NCBI GenBank assembly: GCA_018907035.1
Contig: JACCIC010000170.1
Location: forward strand, 1-64,000
Direction of reading: 5' to 3'
Source of the DNA: Sycobia sp. Sy_11
Lineage: Eukaryota; Arthropoda; Insecta; Hymenoptera; Epichrysomallidae
DNA: 64,000 nucleotides
Every line of letters starts with the position of its first letter. Within the stretch, counting starts at the first letter, position 1. Positions 52,127 through 64,000 of this stretch are shown here, in pieces. The notes beneath the pieces are model-generated. The model saw nothing but the letters and a program-made list of their open reading frames with translations. It was not told the DNA's origin and did no database searches. Both the position numbers and the translations under genes were made by a program.

Positions 52127-55013
52127 TTATGAAATGCTAGATTTCGCGTCAGATCTATTCGCCCAAGGTTGTAGTTCTCCTGAACCACAGATTATATACA
52201 TCACAGTGCCAATGACATAAAAAATACAGGATATTAAGAATATTGTTTGCCATTCTTCGTATGTCTGAAAGAATAAAAGCAGGTGTTAAATTTAAATACG
52301 TCAATTTATAAGAAACACGGGGATTACCTTATTTTTAATAATAAAGCCGGCAACTAAAGGACTAGCAAGTGCTGGAACACAAGCAATGGTATTAGTAATT
52401 CCCACCAATAAACTTGACTGTTTGGGAGCGATATCTAAGAAATTGACACTGAAAAGTTTAATTAAGAATTCCTCATTAAACGATTGTTTTGTATAGCACT
52501 ATATAATAGATAAGTAGTAATTACACACAAACAAAAAGTAAATAAAATAATTTCTTAAAACTATCTAAATACAAATCTGTTTCAATTACAAACATATAAT
52601 TGCTTATGCTACTATATTTAAAGAAATCATCAAAGAATTTTTAATTAGTTGGCAGACTGCGTAATTTTACAACACTTACTGAAATACACCGTGAGAAATG
52701 CCGCCAAGACCAGTAGCGGCGATAAGGCATACGATGATTCCAACTTTTGTAGTCATAATCCAGGAAGCTAAAGCCGTAAAGACGATTTGGCCGACGAAGC
52801 CGACAGTATTGAAGCTTTTGCGTACCTGCGTCGTCGTTAAAATTTTCCGCATTCTCAACCAGTCCGCAACAATGCCGGAAACTATTAGAAATATTACCAT
52901 CACAACGTATGGCAATGCGGAAAGTAGCGAGGACGTCTGGAGATCAAAATCGAGCGCATCTGAACAGATAGTATTAATTTTAACAATTATTAGCTGCGTA
53001 GAGATGAATGATTTCGAATTTTGTATGGAACAAGTATTGACGGGATTAAACATGTTGATTATAGTTCAGCAGATAAATATATGAGCGAATAATAATTTCT
53101 TAGCACTTAGAAATATTAGAGAAGGGAATAATGCATTATATGGAACATAGTTATATAATAATAATACAGCATTATTATTAGTTAATTATTTATGTGCTTT
53201 ATATACACATTTAAAATTTTTCGTTTTAATGCATATAATAAAATTTTAATATATTCTTTAATAGTAAAATAATTAGTTCAATTTCGTAAAGTATCTTGTG
53301 ATTAATTATTCAATGAATTTCAATTTCCAAGGGGCAGTTTTCAATAATTATTTCTCCACATAACTTCTCGACCACTGGTCACGTAAACTGGAAAAAGATT
53401 CTTGTAATGGATGTTCGATGATAGATATCCCTAACTAAAATTGATTATTTTTAAAGGAGTGATCTTCGAGTGATTTTGCATTGAGCTTTCAACTTTTTCT
53501 TCTAGCCCATAGGCTGAGTTCCTGAGGATATTCCTGAGGATCTTAAAGAATACCTTATCTTTTTCATTCCTTTTAAATTAATTTAATACTTTTTTAATGG
53601 TATTCTACATGAGCCAGTTTGAATGCTTCAGTTTTATAGCTGTGAAAACTGCTGTAGTTTTTATCAATTATCATTTTGGAAATTTTTAAGAAATTTGACC
53701 AAGACAACATTTTTATAACGACTTTTTGATTGAATAAACTTTATTCTGAAAGAATTTACTGATAATTTACCATGAAAAAATGTTGGAAATAAGTTCATCA
53801 TGGTTGAGAGAGTCCACGTTTCACATACTTGACTTGACATTACAGCCCATACTGCGGGTGAGCTGAACATTTCTCGCCATGGATAATGCACCTATTAAAA
53901 GCGAAATAGAAATTTTCGATAATGTATAAAATATATCCAAATCGAAATAGTAAGTTATGACGTTCTTTATTAGTTTGATTTTTAAAGTTCTAGTATGTCG
54001 ATCTTAAATTTACTTATAAATTCAACGTATAATTTTAAAATATATTTTTTACTTTTTACAAGCTCAGGAAAGATGTTTACAAAACAAGTCGCGTACCTTT
54101 TCGGCTTTAACGGTTGCTAGGGAGTTCTGTATATACTTGAGCTCGGTCTTACTAATCCAACGGTCGTCTTTAGGATCATTTGATACGAACACTAACCAGC
54201 AAATATACCAAAGGATGCCGACAACGCCGAAGAAGTAAAATAGACTAGGCCAGCCGAACTGCTCCGCCATAAAACCACAAATTGGCAGTGACATAATTAT
54301 TGAAACAAAGCATCCGGAGAAGGCTGACGATGCAAGTTTCGTTCGTTCCAGAGGTGGCGCCCAATTTGACCAGATAGCACTTGTACTTGGATACGTAATG
54401 CCCTGCAGAAGCCACACGTTTCAAAATTACCTGGCAATGCCCAAACTGTTAATTATAACGCAGAAATCGTAGCTTACCTCAACGACACCCTCAATAATTC
54501 GAAGTGCAACGAGAGAGTAAGTGCTGTGCTTTGCTATCAGCGGCGTAAATATCGTTAATAAGGCTGTGACGCCGATTCCAAAGCCGAAGACATGCTTGCC
54601 ACTGATTTTCATGGAAAGCCAACCACCCAGCAATTGAGTTGACATATATCCGTAAAAAAATGAACTGAGCACCACACCCTTTTCCGAGGGCATCCAATCA
54701 AATTCCTGCTCCTGTTATTTAGTTAAGTACTTTATAGAGAAAACTAATGTAGTTTTAGAAATATTTGTTTTTCATGATTTTTTTGCTGGACTAGATAATT
54801 TATAATCTATTGAAATTAATATCGTGAACTTACATAATGAACATCACCATTGGAATCTATAATCGTTCTATTTTCTGTCATTTTGATGATTGCAACGCCC
54901 ATATTAACTCTCAGATTATAAGATATAAAAAAACCAAAAAAAATGAAAATCGCTACTACAATTCTTCTCTTTTTCCAAAATTTCCAACTCGATTCCATCT
55001 CAGCATCGATCAT
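52127..55013 (-). CDS. SLC17-family MFS transporter, putative inorganic phosphate cotransporter (copy B)
   Basis: Seven exons on the minus strand: 54834-55013, 54478-54711, 54097-54402, 53771-53891, 52680-52959, 52328-52448, 52127-52264. They encode 459 aa. Exons 2-6 have exactly the lengths and phases of copy A (234, 306, 121, 280 and 121 nt), which proves tandem duplication. Visible marks are KKRR before TM1, YNLRVNMGVAII in TM1, an NRT glycosylation sequon at Asn48, the YGYMSTQLLGGWLS motif, GITYPS..WAPPLERTK in exon 3, PICGFMAEQFGW, DALDFDLQTS before TM7, and HVNFLDIAP in exon 6. The family moves phosphate or organic anions with Na+ or H+; the substrate is unknown. An AATAAA on the minus strand overlaps the stop codon (52123-52128); it may be chance, given the AT content. 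Exon 3 protein is 62/102 identical to copy A, while intron 6 DNA is nearly identical. The exon model is strong. Confidence 0.94.
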
Positions 55014-56692
55014 TCTAAAAAATATTACAAATAATTGAAATATCTAGCTCAAATAAATATAATACATTAATAATGATGGTAATGTGATTACAATCTCGCT
55101 TCTTGTTTGTAAAGCTTGATAATGAGATTATTATAAAATAATAAAAAAAAATACATTTTCATAACCATTAACATAATTTTAAATTGCTATATTCATCCAC
55201 CGTATTGATTTCAGTGATTAATTATAAGTCCCTTTTGAGATTTGCATCTCAAATTTCGTGCATATCAATTTTGGAGGTAGCACTAGCGATTTTCTGACTT
55301 TATCGGCGCCACGACTTACTGCAGTATCTTTTGTTTGACTATCTTACTCGGTGTTTTTAAAAATGTTTTTTTTTTACAACTGTTAAAGAATTCCAATATC
55401 ATTTTAGCTTTTTGAAAAATGCTTTTCAGCTTTTGATTGTCAATTAAAATTATGTGACACTCGAAATAAATCATCGATTCTCATAGAAATAAATTTGAGT
55501 AAAATTAACAAGTTGTTTTTAGGCATTTTCATAGAAAACGTATAAAAATAGAAAATAAATTCACATGTTTCAAAATGGAATATTACGCATAAAATACCTA
55601 AAGAGGTACCTCCGTCATTCTTCCACACTTGTATAGATTACGTTCAAATCCAGAAATAGTCAAAAATATATTTCCATAAGACGCCAAGCTTTTGAATTAT
55701 AGATTGCATCCACAGTATTACAATATTTGTACTCATTAATATTTTTGTATTAAAATCATCAAGTTTCAGTTACCGAAATCGAATTAATAACGCTGGCAAG
55801 GTCAAAATTTATGGATAAAGACAAAAAATATTCATTCCTTTTCTCCATAAGGATAGATTGAGATCGTATCTAGAAATTAGTTTTCAGAGATTTTTACAAG
55901 TAAGCATTAGAAAGAAGATACATTTTAATCCATTTCAAGCATAGAACATATCCAAACCAGCCATACCCTCGTCTCCCATTTAAATATCTACCACATTCTT
56001 AGTCGAGGCACTTTATTATTTGAGTATTTCTCCGTTCGAGACTCTTTCTTGTCTTGACATTTCTCCATCCTAACCACTTTCCGTCCCAAAGCTTCCATCT
56101 ATGGAATCACCTAAGACATTAATGCTCATATGACTGCGTTCCGTATGTATTACAACAATGGTCGGACACATATGTCTGTCATCGTAACTTTTTATCAATC
56201 CATATAATACGTATAGATATATCTCAAAAAGCGTATATATTAAATATAATTCAAGAAAGCAAAGGATCCAGACGGAAATAGGTCCTAATGCTAATTCTGA
56301 TGCTCAATAGTCTTTTAATTATTCTATTTCAGTAATTTTACATTAGAGCTGTATACTTTCTCAATAGCACGTGACTATCTTGACTTAATGCTAATACTTA
56401 CATCGACTCATAAAGAGGAGAATAATAAATCTTTTTGTCTGCCTAACTCGTCTTTTTATAAACTAATATATTACGATACATTCGACATATAGGGAGATGT
56501 TAGAAATAAAGAATACACGAACATCTATACGAAATACAAGTATTATATCGAAATTAAGAGAATATTGTTTATGTAAATAAGATAATTATGTTCGTAATAG
56601 GATTAAATTTTCATTAATTCGTTTTATTCCAATAATCGTAGAATCTCGACACGTCGTTGCTTTTAGACACGGAAACTTTTGCTGAATGGAGA

Positions 56693-56780
56693 ACTCAGAT
56701 TGTTCTTAACTAACACAATTAATTTTACTATTTATATTTTAGATTCCATGGAGCTGATTATAAACAAGGACAGTTTGACT
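56693..56780. repeat. Fold-back repeat, copy 2
   Basis: Left arm ACTCAGATTGTTCTTAACTA pairs with right arm ATAAACAAGGACAGTTTGAC. The TTGTTCTTAACTAACA block is shared with copy 1 and the GATTATAAACAAG block with copies 1 and 3. The spacer is shorter than in copy 1. Arms carry a few mismatches, so the copy is not young. Confidence 0.65.
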
Positions 56781-58090
56781 GATAGTATAATTATTTTATT
56801 ATTCAATAAATAAGCAACAAGAATAATAGACAACAGTTTTAAATTTATTCTGAGATTAATAGTAATTGATTCTAAATTTTTGAATGCATATACGTAGAAA
56901 CGGTTAATCAAGTTCCATCCGCAAATATTGAGCCTGCAACCGTGACTATTTTCGGCTTATCTTATTTACTTTGAGCTCTTACGGAAGGCGGAAAAATGAC
57001 AGATCTAAAATAACACATTCTGAAGCAACGAAAGAGTGTTCTCGAGTACAAAAACTATCATTGCAAATGTTTGACCTTGTTTTTTAAATGATAATTTTCA
57101 AATTACTCGATTACGTTCGAAATCTAAAAAATAATGTCATTAAAGTCAGTAAACTCTTGTACAATCTAAAATTGCCCGATAAGCAATATAAGAAGCAGGG
57201 TGTGGATAACGTAAATAAACTCTTGTACATATAATACCGCGCCAACCTTTTGAGAACGAATCAAATCAATGTCTATTTAGAACAAATAAAAAAATTTAAT
57301 GAATCAATACATGATATTTATAGCAGACGTACGTCTACATTTTTTTTGTTTTTTAAGCCTAAAATTACAAAATAATTGTAAATTAAATTTTTTTTATAAA
57401 CTTTGATTACCGCGACAGTGGAAGAAATAACTTCACTCCTTAATAACAAAGTCAATGTAATATCGTATTTCATGCTTCTGTTATTGCTAGTTTTTTTGTT
57501 TTATTGAATCTCCATTTACCTAATGCATGTGAAAGCCACGCATAAAAATAAATAAATTTCTACAATTTTGTGATATTGGAAAATTATGAATATATATCTT
57601 AAGATTCATAACTGTATAGTTAAGGAATTTTTGAACATGAAGTTTAGCTGTTTTAAAAATCGTTCGGTTAGAGGAATCAATTAACAACAATTCGAGTCAA
57701 CACATTTTATAAAAATCTTTGACCCAATGTTAGACGCTCTTCTAGTGAGTCAATTTGTTAAAAAAGGTGTAATAGAATCCAAAAAAAAACAATCCAATTA
57801 GCTGATTACGCCAGGAAAGGAAACTATTGTGCGTGTTCTACTCGCAAGCACTACTGCGCAGAGCGAAGCCAATGCTACATGTGTGAGAATACTTAATAAT
57901 ATAAAAAAAAATGAAAACAATACGTCTAAGGGAAATATATCAATGGTGAACAATAATATAAACAGTCGAATGCGACCAAAGTTCTTTATGAAGAAACTTA
58001 TTTACTAATTACATAAAATATTAGATGGTAATACCATACAGTGACAATGAAGAAGAAGCGCAAATGCGTAATTACCAATGCAAAAGCCTT

Positions 58091-58107
58091 ACACACACGC
58101 GCGCGCG

Positions 58108-58175
<68 letters not shown>
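58091..58175. repeat. Compound (CA)(CG)(CA)(TA) alternating tract
   Basis: An 85-nt run of strictly alternating purine and pyrimidine: AC, then GC blocks, AC, GC, a long AC tract and finally AT. Confidence 0.95.
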
Positions 58176-59200
58176 ATTAAGATAAGGCTTTAAGCTCGAT
58201 ATTTCAATAATGTAAATATCGTACACGTGCCTTTTACAATTTGACGTTGCTACAGGTTTAGCTACAACGTTCGCCGCGGATTTTAACCGATTATTTTCGC
58301 TTTGTTTTATAAAAGCCAATTTTAATTGTTGTGCTAGCAACGATCTTTTCTCAATATCTGATTTTTAAAGAGCGGTCTGAAGACAAGAGCAAATCCGATC
58401 TCTCGAAAAATTCCTTCAAGAAAAACCTTTTGTTATTTGTTCCTCATCAACTTTCTGGTATATTTTAATACATAATGATAGAGATTGATAATAATGCATT
58501 CATATTTAATTATAACTTATTAAGTTATTATTCTTATTATGAATTATTTGTTTAGTTATAACGTCCTACGTTTTTAAGACTTTTCTAGAAGTCAATCGAT
58601 CGAAATGTCATTGAAAATTTCACATACATCAAAGTTATAATAAGGAACTACCATTTAATTAGAGTAATTGCTTACTTACTGATTAATTACTTACCATTTA
58701 ATTTTAATTATTAAAATTATTTGTTGAACATTTGAAACTTGTAATTCGTATATTTAGTGCTTGATAATACAAGTGCGTCTTGCAATTTGTAGCATTATTA
58801 TTCCAAATATTTTGGACTAGATTAGACATTAAATAATTCAATTTATTTTTCCCTATTTGCACTTAAAATTGAATAGAAAGTTCAATTTACATTGAAAATT
58901 TAATTTATTTGATCTATCTTTGTTGAAAGTTATAGGATATAATTATTTTATAGTTACCTGAATACGTTCTCAAGTCGTCAAATCACTTTGGATATCAAAC
59001 AGATCAAAGATTTCATTCCATCTTATTATCGCTCTATACGAAGCACTGTCACGATTAATTAATGAAACAACACAATTAGATGTAGAAAAATGAATTATTG
59101 CACTATCTGAGATGTTGAAATTTTAAAGAAGCAGTCGTACTTATTCCATAGATTCGAATGTAAATTGTTCGAGTCTCTTCAACCCTTTAGATTTTCAATA

Positions 59201-59204
<4 letters not shown>

Positions 59205-59266
<62 letters not shown>
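59205..59266. repeat. (CT)n microsatellite
   Basis: About 62 bp of perfect CT repeats, the longest polypyrimidine tract in the window. Confidence 0.95.
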
Positions 59267-59271
<5 letters not shown>

Positions 59272-59699
59272 CGAACGGTTTCGCGTTAGGTCACTTTTTT
59301 ATTTTGAAGTATCGTGCATTTTTGGACAATTTTCTATACTACCCAGTAATAGAGATAAATTAAAAATTTCACCGACATGCGAATAAGTTCGACGCTGATA
59401 CGACGTAGTCGTACTTCTCTTGCGGCTCCGGAGCTTTCTGATCACTTCTGCTCGCATATGCAAGCGAAGCCTCCGCTTATATCAGTGAAGAAAAAAAAAT
59501 ACGCAAGCATAATTCATAAAGTATGGAATGATAACAAGTAGCTACTTGATTATCTTAGAAGACTTTGTGTCTCGAATTATTATCACATTTGACTTTACAG
59601 GACCGTTATCAGAATTATATGGCTTTTACTGTCGGTTTTACTTTAATACTTTGAAAAATTTTCTACCGTTTTCGTTCGGATAATAAAGTAATATAATTC

Positions 59700-60265
59700 T
59701 CCCCCCTCTTCCTCGATCGCTAAACACGATTTCTGTATTAAGTGGTACGCGGTAATTTTCCGCCTGTCTATACGGCAACACTATTGCCCAGGGCAGAATA
59801 TCCCAATGAATTGTGTCAGTCGTAGCTTTCTCGAAAAACGGTTTTTATCGTCGTAAAGAAAATAGTGGGAAAAAATATGCATATGCCACCGATCCAGATT
59901 CCGTAAACGAGTAACCGAATACTACGACAATGCAATCATTAACGGCTGGAGTTATACGCTCGGTCGTGTATCAGTAGCCAGTGCCGACGTCCCCGCTCTG
60001 GCGCTGCCGGTGCTCCCTTCCCCCCTTCCCTACCTAGTCGCGCGCCGCGCTAATCGCGCTCGCGCGCCGCTACCTCGGATGCGGCGGTTTTATTAATATA
60101 GCGTACAATAATAGACTGCTGTCTCGGGTCTCCACTTACCCCCGCGCCCCTGCTCTTACCGGTATTGCCGAAAGCATACGTCGATCTCTAGCTTCGAATG
60201 CACTTACTGTCCAGTGGACTAGATCTTTATTTAGTACCCCCACCGCCCCCTGCCCAATTATTTTG
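59700..60265. promoter_or_regulatory. Strongly CpG-rich island, possible promoter
   Basis: The most GC-rich stretch in the window, including an alternating GCGCGCC/CGCGCTCGCGCGCC block at about 60035-60075 and several C-runs. No open frame with a recognisable product is seen. It is located about 4.7 kb upstream of transporter B and within 0.5 kb of the 3' end of the transporter pseudogene. A promoter role is inferred from composition only. Confidence 0.35.
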
Positions 60266-61082
60266 TTTTCACTTTCTCGCTAGAAAAAAAAATTTTATTC
60301 ATTAACTTTAGTAATTGAACGCCGAAAATTATAGTAGTTCTCCTTTTTACTTTTGACAGACTGCTGGCTTAAATCAATTCCATTTTTTAGAATATTTATG
60401 CTTCGTATTCCATCGTATATATTGTATCCAGCAATAGTATTTTGTATAAAAAAAAGTAAGTCAGGCTGTAACATAAAAATTGTCATTTCATAAAATAGGG
60501 CCTAAAAATAACTACAACGAATGCTATTAACAATATATATATATTTAAAAAATCAGAAATTGTTAATAAATTAATGATACATATTGTATAAGGAAGAGTT
60601 CATCGACGAAGCAATTAAAAGCATTTGCTGTCACAAATACAAGAAATACAAATCACAGTTATATGAATTTACAATTACGTTATCGCTACTAAGACACATT
60701 TGATGCTATGAAGCCAAAATACGAGATTTCGATTCAGACTAATTCTTCCAAGATTATATTTCTCCGGAATCCCAGACGAGATATATCACTGCGCCCATAA
60801 TGAAAAGGAAAAAAAAACACAAGAGATTAAAAACATTACTAGCCGTTCTTCGATAGTCTAAAAGTACGAGAGCTCTTATGAAATTAAAATACTTCTAAGT
60901 ATAAAAACAAGTATTGATTGTATTTGATCTTATTTTTAACAATATAAAATTCATAAATATTTTTATTAGTCTTACAGTCTAATTCAAGTAAAAATAATAT
61001 ATTTATATTAATATATGTTAATATATATTAATATATTGGACAACAGCAGCAGTAACTTTAATTGAGTAAAAGTAGTGGGGAC

Positions 61083-61182
61083 AGTCAGATTGTACTTGAC
61101 TAATAAAAAAAATTTTTTCAGCTAATAAAATTGTTATTTCAAAATAGTCTACGGGGGTGATTTTAAACAAGAACAGTCTGAC
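61083..61182. repeat. Fold-back repeat, copy 3
   Basis: Left arm AGTCAGATTGTACTTGACTA and right arm AACAAGAACAGTCTGACT. It shares GGGGTGATT and TAAACAAGAACAGTCTGACT with copy 1, and flanking homology reaches about 61,313. It sits in the former intron 6 of the transporter pseudogene. Confidence 0.68.
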
Positions 61183-61924
61183 TTTCGTTATAATTTTTAA
61201 TTAATTATATATTATATGTATTAATATTAATATAAATATATTATTTTTAATTTAATTGAATTGTAAGACCAATAAAAATATTTATTAATTTTATCTAAAA
61301 ACAGTCGACTTAAGCACAATTAAAGTATTTTAACAATATAACCAGCGATTACGGGGCCGGCGAATATCGGTATACAAGAAATGGCTTTATCAATTCGTGC
61401 CAATAAACATTCCTGCTTGGAAGAATATTTAAGTAATTAACGTTGAAAATTGAAGTACAATATGAATGTATATCTTTTCATCGTTATTTGGAACCATAGA
61501 TGAATATGAACTTAATAAAAAGTTTACTTCTTCATTCATTTTATATCTCGCGATCAACTCCATAAAAATCGAAATTCGGAAAAATGTTTACAATATAGTT
61601 GAATTAATGTTTAAAAGTATTAGCGGAGTGTGTGAAATATAAAAATAATTAAATAATAAAATAAAAGTAATAATTAGTGAGATGAATAAAGAATAATAAT
61701 CGGAGAAATTAAGTTGAAATAACGTAATTTGTAACAACTTAAATATAGCGAAAGGCATAAAAAACCTAGCTCGGTTATATGGGGGAGAGAGCCGCAAAGG
61801 ACGTAATCAAAACTAAATTTAAACATTATTTAAATTGTAAATACACGTAAATTGTATTAATTGCACGTTATAGAACTATGCCACAAAACAATATCCCGAT
61901 TGACATTTAATTTACGCATACTGA

Positions 61925-62540
61925 ATGACCGTTCATAAACAGGAGGGGAGCTCTCTTACCTTTTGACCTCGCGAGCCTGGACAAATGCACTCAACCAGTA
62001 TTAGGGAAGGAAGATGTGATCGCAAACGAAAGGCGCGCGCGGTTCCGACGCTTACGTCTCGGAGACGAGAATAGCGCTCACTGCGACGTCGCCCGGGTGA
62101 CGAATCTAGGCAGCTGCTTTCGCCAACACGTCAGAGGGACGTTCGTCCTCTACTAACGGATCTCATTTCCGATCGCTAGCCCTTTCTTCGTAGGCTGCGC
62201 CGGTCGAAGATGAGAATTATCGAACTTCACACGCGAGCAAAATAATTCACTAACTGAAAGTAAGGCACGAGACCGAAACAACCGAGCGAAGTGGTGAATT
62301 TAGCAAGACTGACTCGACAGTAAAAGTTTGGCAGGGAAACGTGGAAAAATTCGTAGCGCCCCCCCCCCTTCTCCCTACGGGACCGAGTGTCCGGCTGCCT
62401 GGATAGATGGCGATGCTGCCCGACTCGCGCCGGAGCGGCTATCTGCGCCTAATGTGGGCACATTTGATGATTTCCCGTTCGTGGGGAAGGGCGATCAAGT
62501 GCGAAGAACTGACGGGCATAATTATTATAACAGAGAGACT
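61925..62540. other. GC-rich island inside the transporter pseudogene
   Basis: CpG-rich sequence filling part of the former intron 5. It holds a C9-like run near 62360 and no frame that starts with ATG and looks like a known protein. Its presence inside a dead gene suggests that an unrelated regulatory element or exon lies here, or that sequence was inserted. Confidence 0.3.
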
Positions 62541-63529
62541 GTTAAGTTTTCTGATTCATAAAAATTTTCGATGCATATATCCTGGATAATTAGGAGTGTA
62601 TTAGTTCGTTGCCGCTACATTAAAAAAATTATTTGTAATGACTATTCAATTGGTAATCGGATATAATCAGTTTTCTAGCTTGAAAACGATACCATTGCTG
62701 AATTAGAATTCATAAAGATAATAATTGTTTAAAATTAGGTATATATGTTTTTCTTTTAACTAACAGTTTTATAATTTATTGTGCAATATTTAACAAAATC
62801 TTTAAAGATTGTTTAATCGGTTGTCGAACTGAATGACATAAACTAAATTTACTAAATTACACAGTGTGTAATACCGTTCGCATCAGCAGCCAGAATAATG
62901 CGTATGCCAATAACCCAGATCTTGTAGTCAAAACCCAGATAGCTGAAATCGTCAAAATTATTTTGCATGTGAAACCAAGAATATGGAAAGTCTTATGAAA
63001 TTGCATTGTTTTAAAAATTTTCCGCGATCTCAACCAGTTTACAAAAATGCCAGAAATTATTACAAATATAATATTATCATTACAACGTATTGCAACACAG
63101 CAAATATATCGGCAGGGCCCATATATAAGGAAGATGGGCACCCATGTACCGCAAACGGTACAACTAACGTCGTAAGCAGTCGGCTACAGCAATAAACACA
63201 GGTCTTCCGAAGAGTGAAGGATTTACCTTATTTGGAACACCTGGTTCTCGTACCTTTTCACACTATATAACATTTTCCATTCCCATACCTTATATTACGT
63301 TACCTGGTTGTCGATATGTAAATTAAAATAATAAAGAAAATCAATGGAGACAAACAAACAAAAAGTAAAGACGTATAAATTGACGTATTTTCTTTACCTA
63401 TTTCACTGAAACCTATCATTCTGCTTATATATATATATATTATATTTTTTGTCATAAAGTCGCACGCTACATGGATCATACGATCACTAAGAACTGAGTG
63501 TTCACTTTCTAAAAATATAAAAGAAATCT

Positions 63530-64000
63530 ACGGTTCTAGGTGGGACGGAGCGATCGCGGAAGCTCGCTTCTTTTCTTCCTTACGGAGGGGAGGGTTGTAA
63601 CATTGCGTACGACGTATATTACAAAGACGTCAGCGGTGTGATCAAAATATGCAGGCTGGGCTCTATCAAAAACATTTATTTATATTACAGCATATTAAAT
63701 ACATATTCTCGGATTCGCGAAACTCACGTGAAAGCAAACGGCTAGGAATCGCGGCTTCAAATATACACAGAGTTGACCGCGTACGTGAAAACGTAAACAA
63801 ACAGGCTCGGGGACTTTGCGGTTGTAAATAAAGTCCGCGCTGGCGACTTTGGTATCGGAATAGAGGTCGATCAACTGCCTGATCAACACTCGATCGACAC
63901 GTACTTGCGGCCGTGTACATCCAATTAGGATCGCGAAAACGGGCTCGCAGGGCGAGGTTTGGAGCCACCGAAAAACTTATGTGCTCGCGAAGGCGCGAGC
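63530..64000. promoter_or_regulatory. GC-rich region at the window end, possible 5' region of a gene beyond
   Basis: Composition rises in GC and CpG towards the right edge. Overlapping frames on both strands (63649-63831 plus; 63666-63968 minus) have no recognisable domain. It may be the promoter or first exon of a gene continuing outside the window. Confidence 0.25.

Larger units (their letters stand above)
55014..59690. other. Region upstream of transporter copy B
   Basis: Presumed promoter side of copy B. No gene is recognised. It holds fold-back copy 2, the alternating CA/CG/TA tract and the longest CT tract. Confidence 0.55.
60735..63135 (-). pseudogene. Decayed third SLC17-type transporter copy (exons 5-7 only)
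   Basis: Three minus-strand blocks align with the last three exons of copies A and B. About 62857-63135 resembles exon 5 (ISGIFVNWLRSRKIFKT versus VSGIVADWLRMRKILTT) but needs at least two frame changes. About 61325-61445 resembles exon 6 (NVNYLNILP versus NVNFLDIAP) and shifts frame after that motif. About 60735-60860 resembles exon 7 (MGAVIYLVW, then SGEI) and carries in-frame stops. No counterpart of exons 1-4 is seen between 63135 and the window end, so the copy is 5'-truncated here or continues beyond the window. The former intron 6 holds a fold-back repeat copy, and the former intron 5 holds a GC-rich island. It is non-functional as a transporter on this sequence. Confidence 0.8.

Noticed and set aside
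52698..53084. 128-codon plus-strand frame
   Set aside because: Antisense shadow of exon 5 of transporter B.
62328..62561. 77-codon frame in a GC-rich block
   Set aside because: Does not begin with ATG and lies in a former intron of a pseudogene; composition explains it.

Overview
The window is AT-rich nuclear DNA from an insect, most probably a hymenopteran (bee, wasp or ant). I infer this from the low GC background, short local GC- and CpG-rich islands, very many (TA)n, (CT)n and (CA)n tracts, spliceosomal introns with GT..AG ends, and two gene families typical of insects: a secreted chymotrypsin-fold protein, and SLC17-type 'inorganic phosphate cotransporter' MFS carriers in tandem. No tRNA, rRNA, CRISPR array or bacterial-style operon was found.

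Layout. Bases 1-31,000 are almost free of recognisable genes. They hold microsatellites, at least one eroded non-LTR retrotransposon reverse transcriptase on the minus strand (about 11,480-12,090), a probable second fragment (about 15,150-15,480), two LTR-like segments (16,485-16,672 and 30,283-30,545), and GC-rich islands at 4,800-5,165 and 16,900-17,235. Two short candidate terminal exons (22,947-23,099 minus; 25,137-25,198 plus) could belong to genes with very long introns. At 31,077-35,828 (plus) lies a complete four-exon serine protease homolog of 313 aa. Its catalytic His and Asp are present, but the catalytic Ser is Gln. From 36,000 to 45,000 there are relics of a Jockey-like LINE (40,000-41,290, plus) and of a mariner-like transposase (44,025-44,240, plus).

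Bases 45,122-63,135 carry a minus-strand tandem family of SLC17/MFS transporters. Copy A (45,122-48,082; 456 aa) and copy B (52,127-55,013; 459 aa) are both intact, each with seven exons, identical internal exon lengths and identical intron phases. A third copy (about 60,735-63,135) is a decayed pseudogene in which only exons 5-7 are visible. Divergence between A and B is mosaic: exon 3 is about 61% identical in protein, but intron 6 is 60/63 identical in DNA. This suggests recent local gene conversion. The right end has several GC-rich islands (59,700-60,265; 61,925-62,540; 63,530-64,000) that may be promoters or 5' exons, but I could not assign genes to them.

The least expected repeat is a small fold-back element present three times (13,023-13,161; 56,693-56,780; 61,083-61,182), with about 15-bp inverted arms and partly conserved flanking sequence. 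I do not recognise it. I found no multi-gene novel system. The most interesting items are the inactive protease homolog, the mosaic transporter pair with its dead third copy, and the fold-back family.
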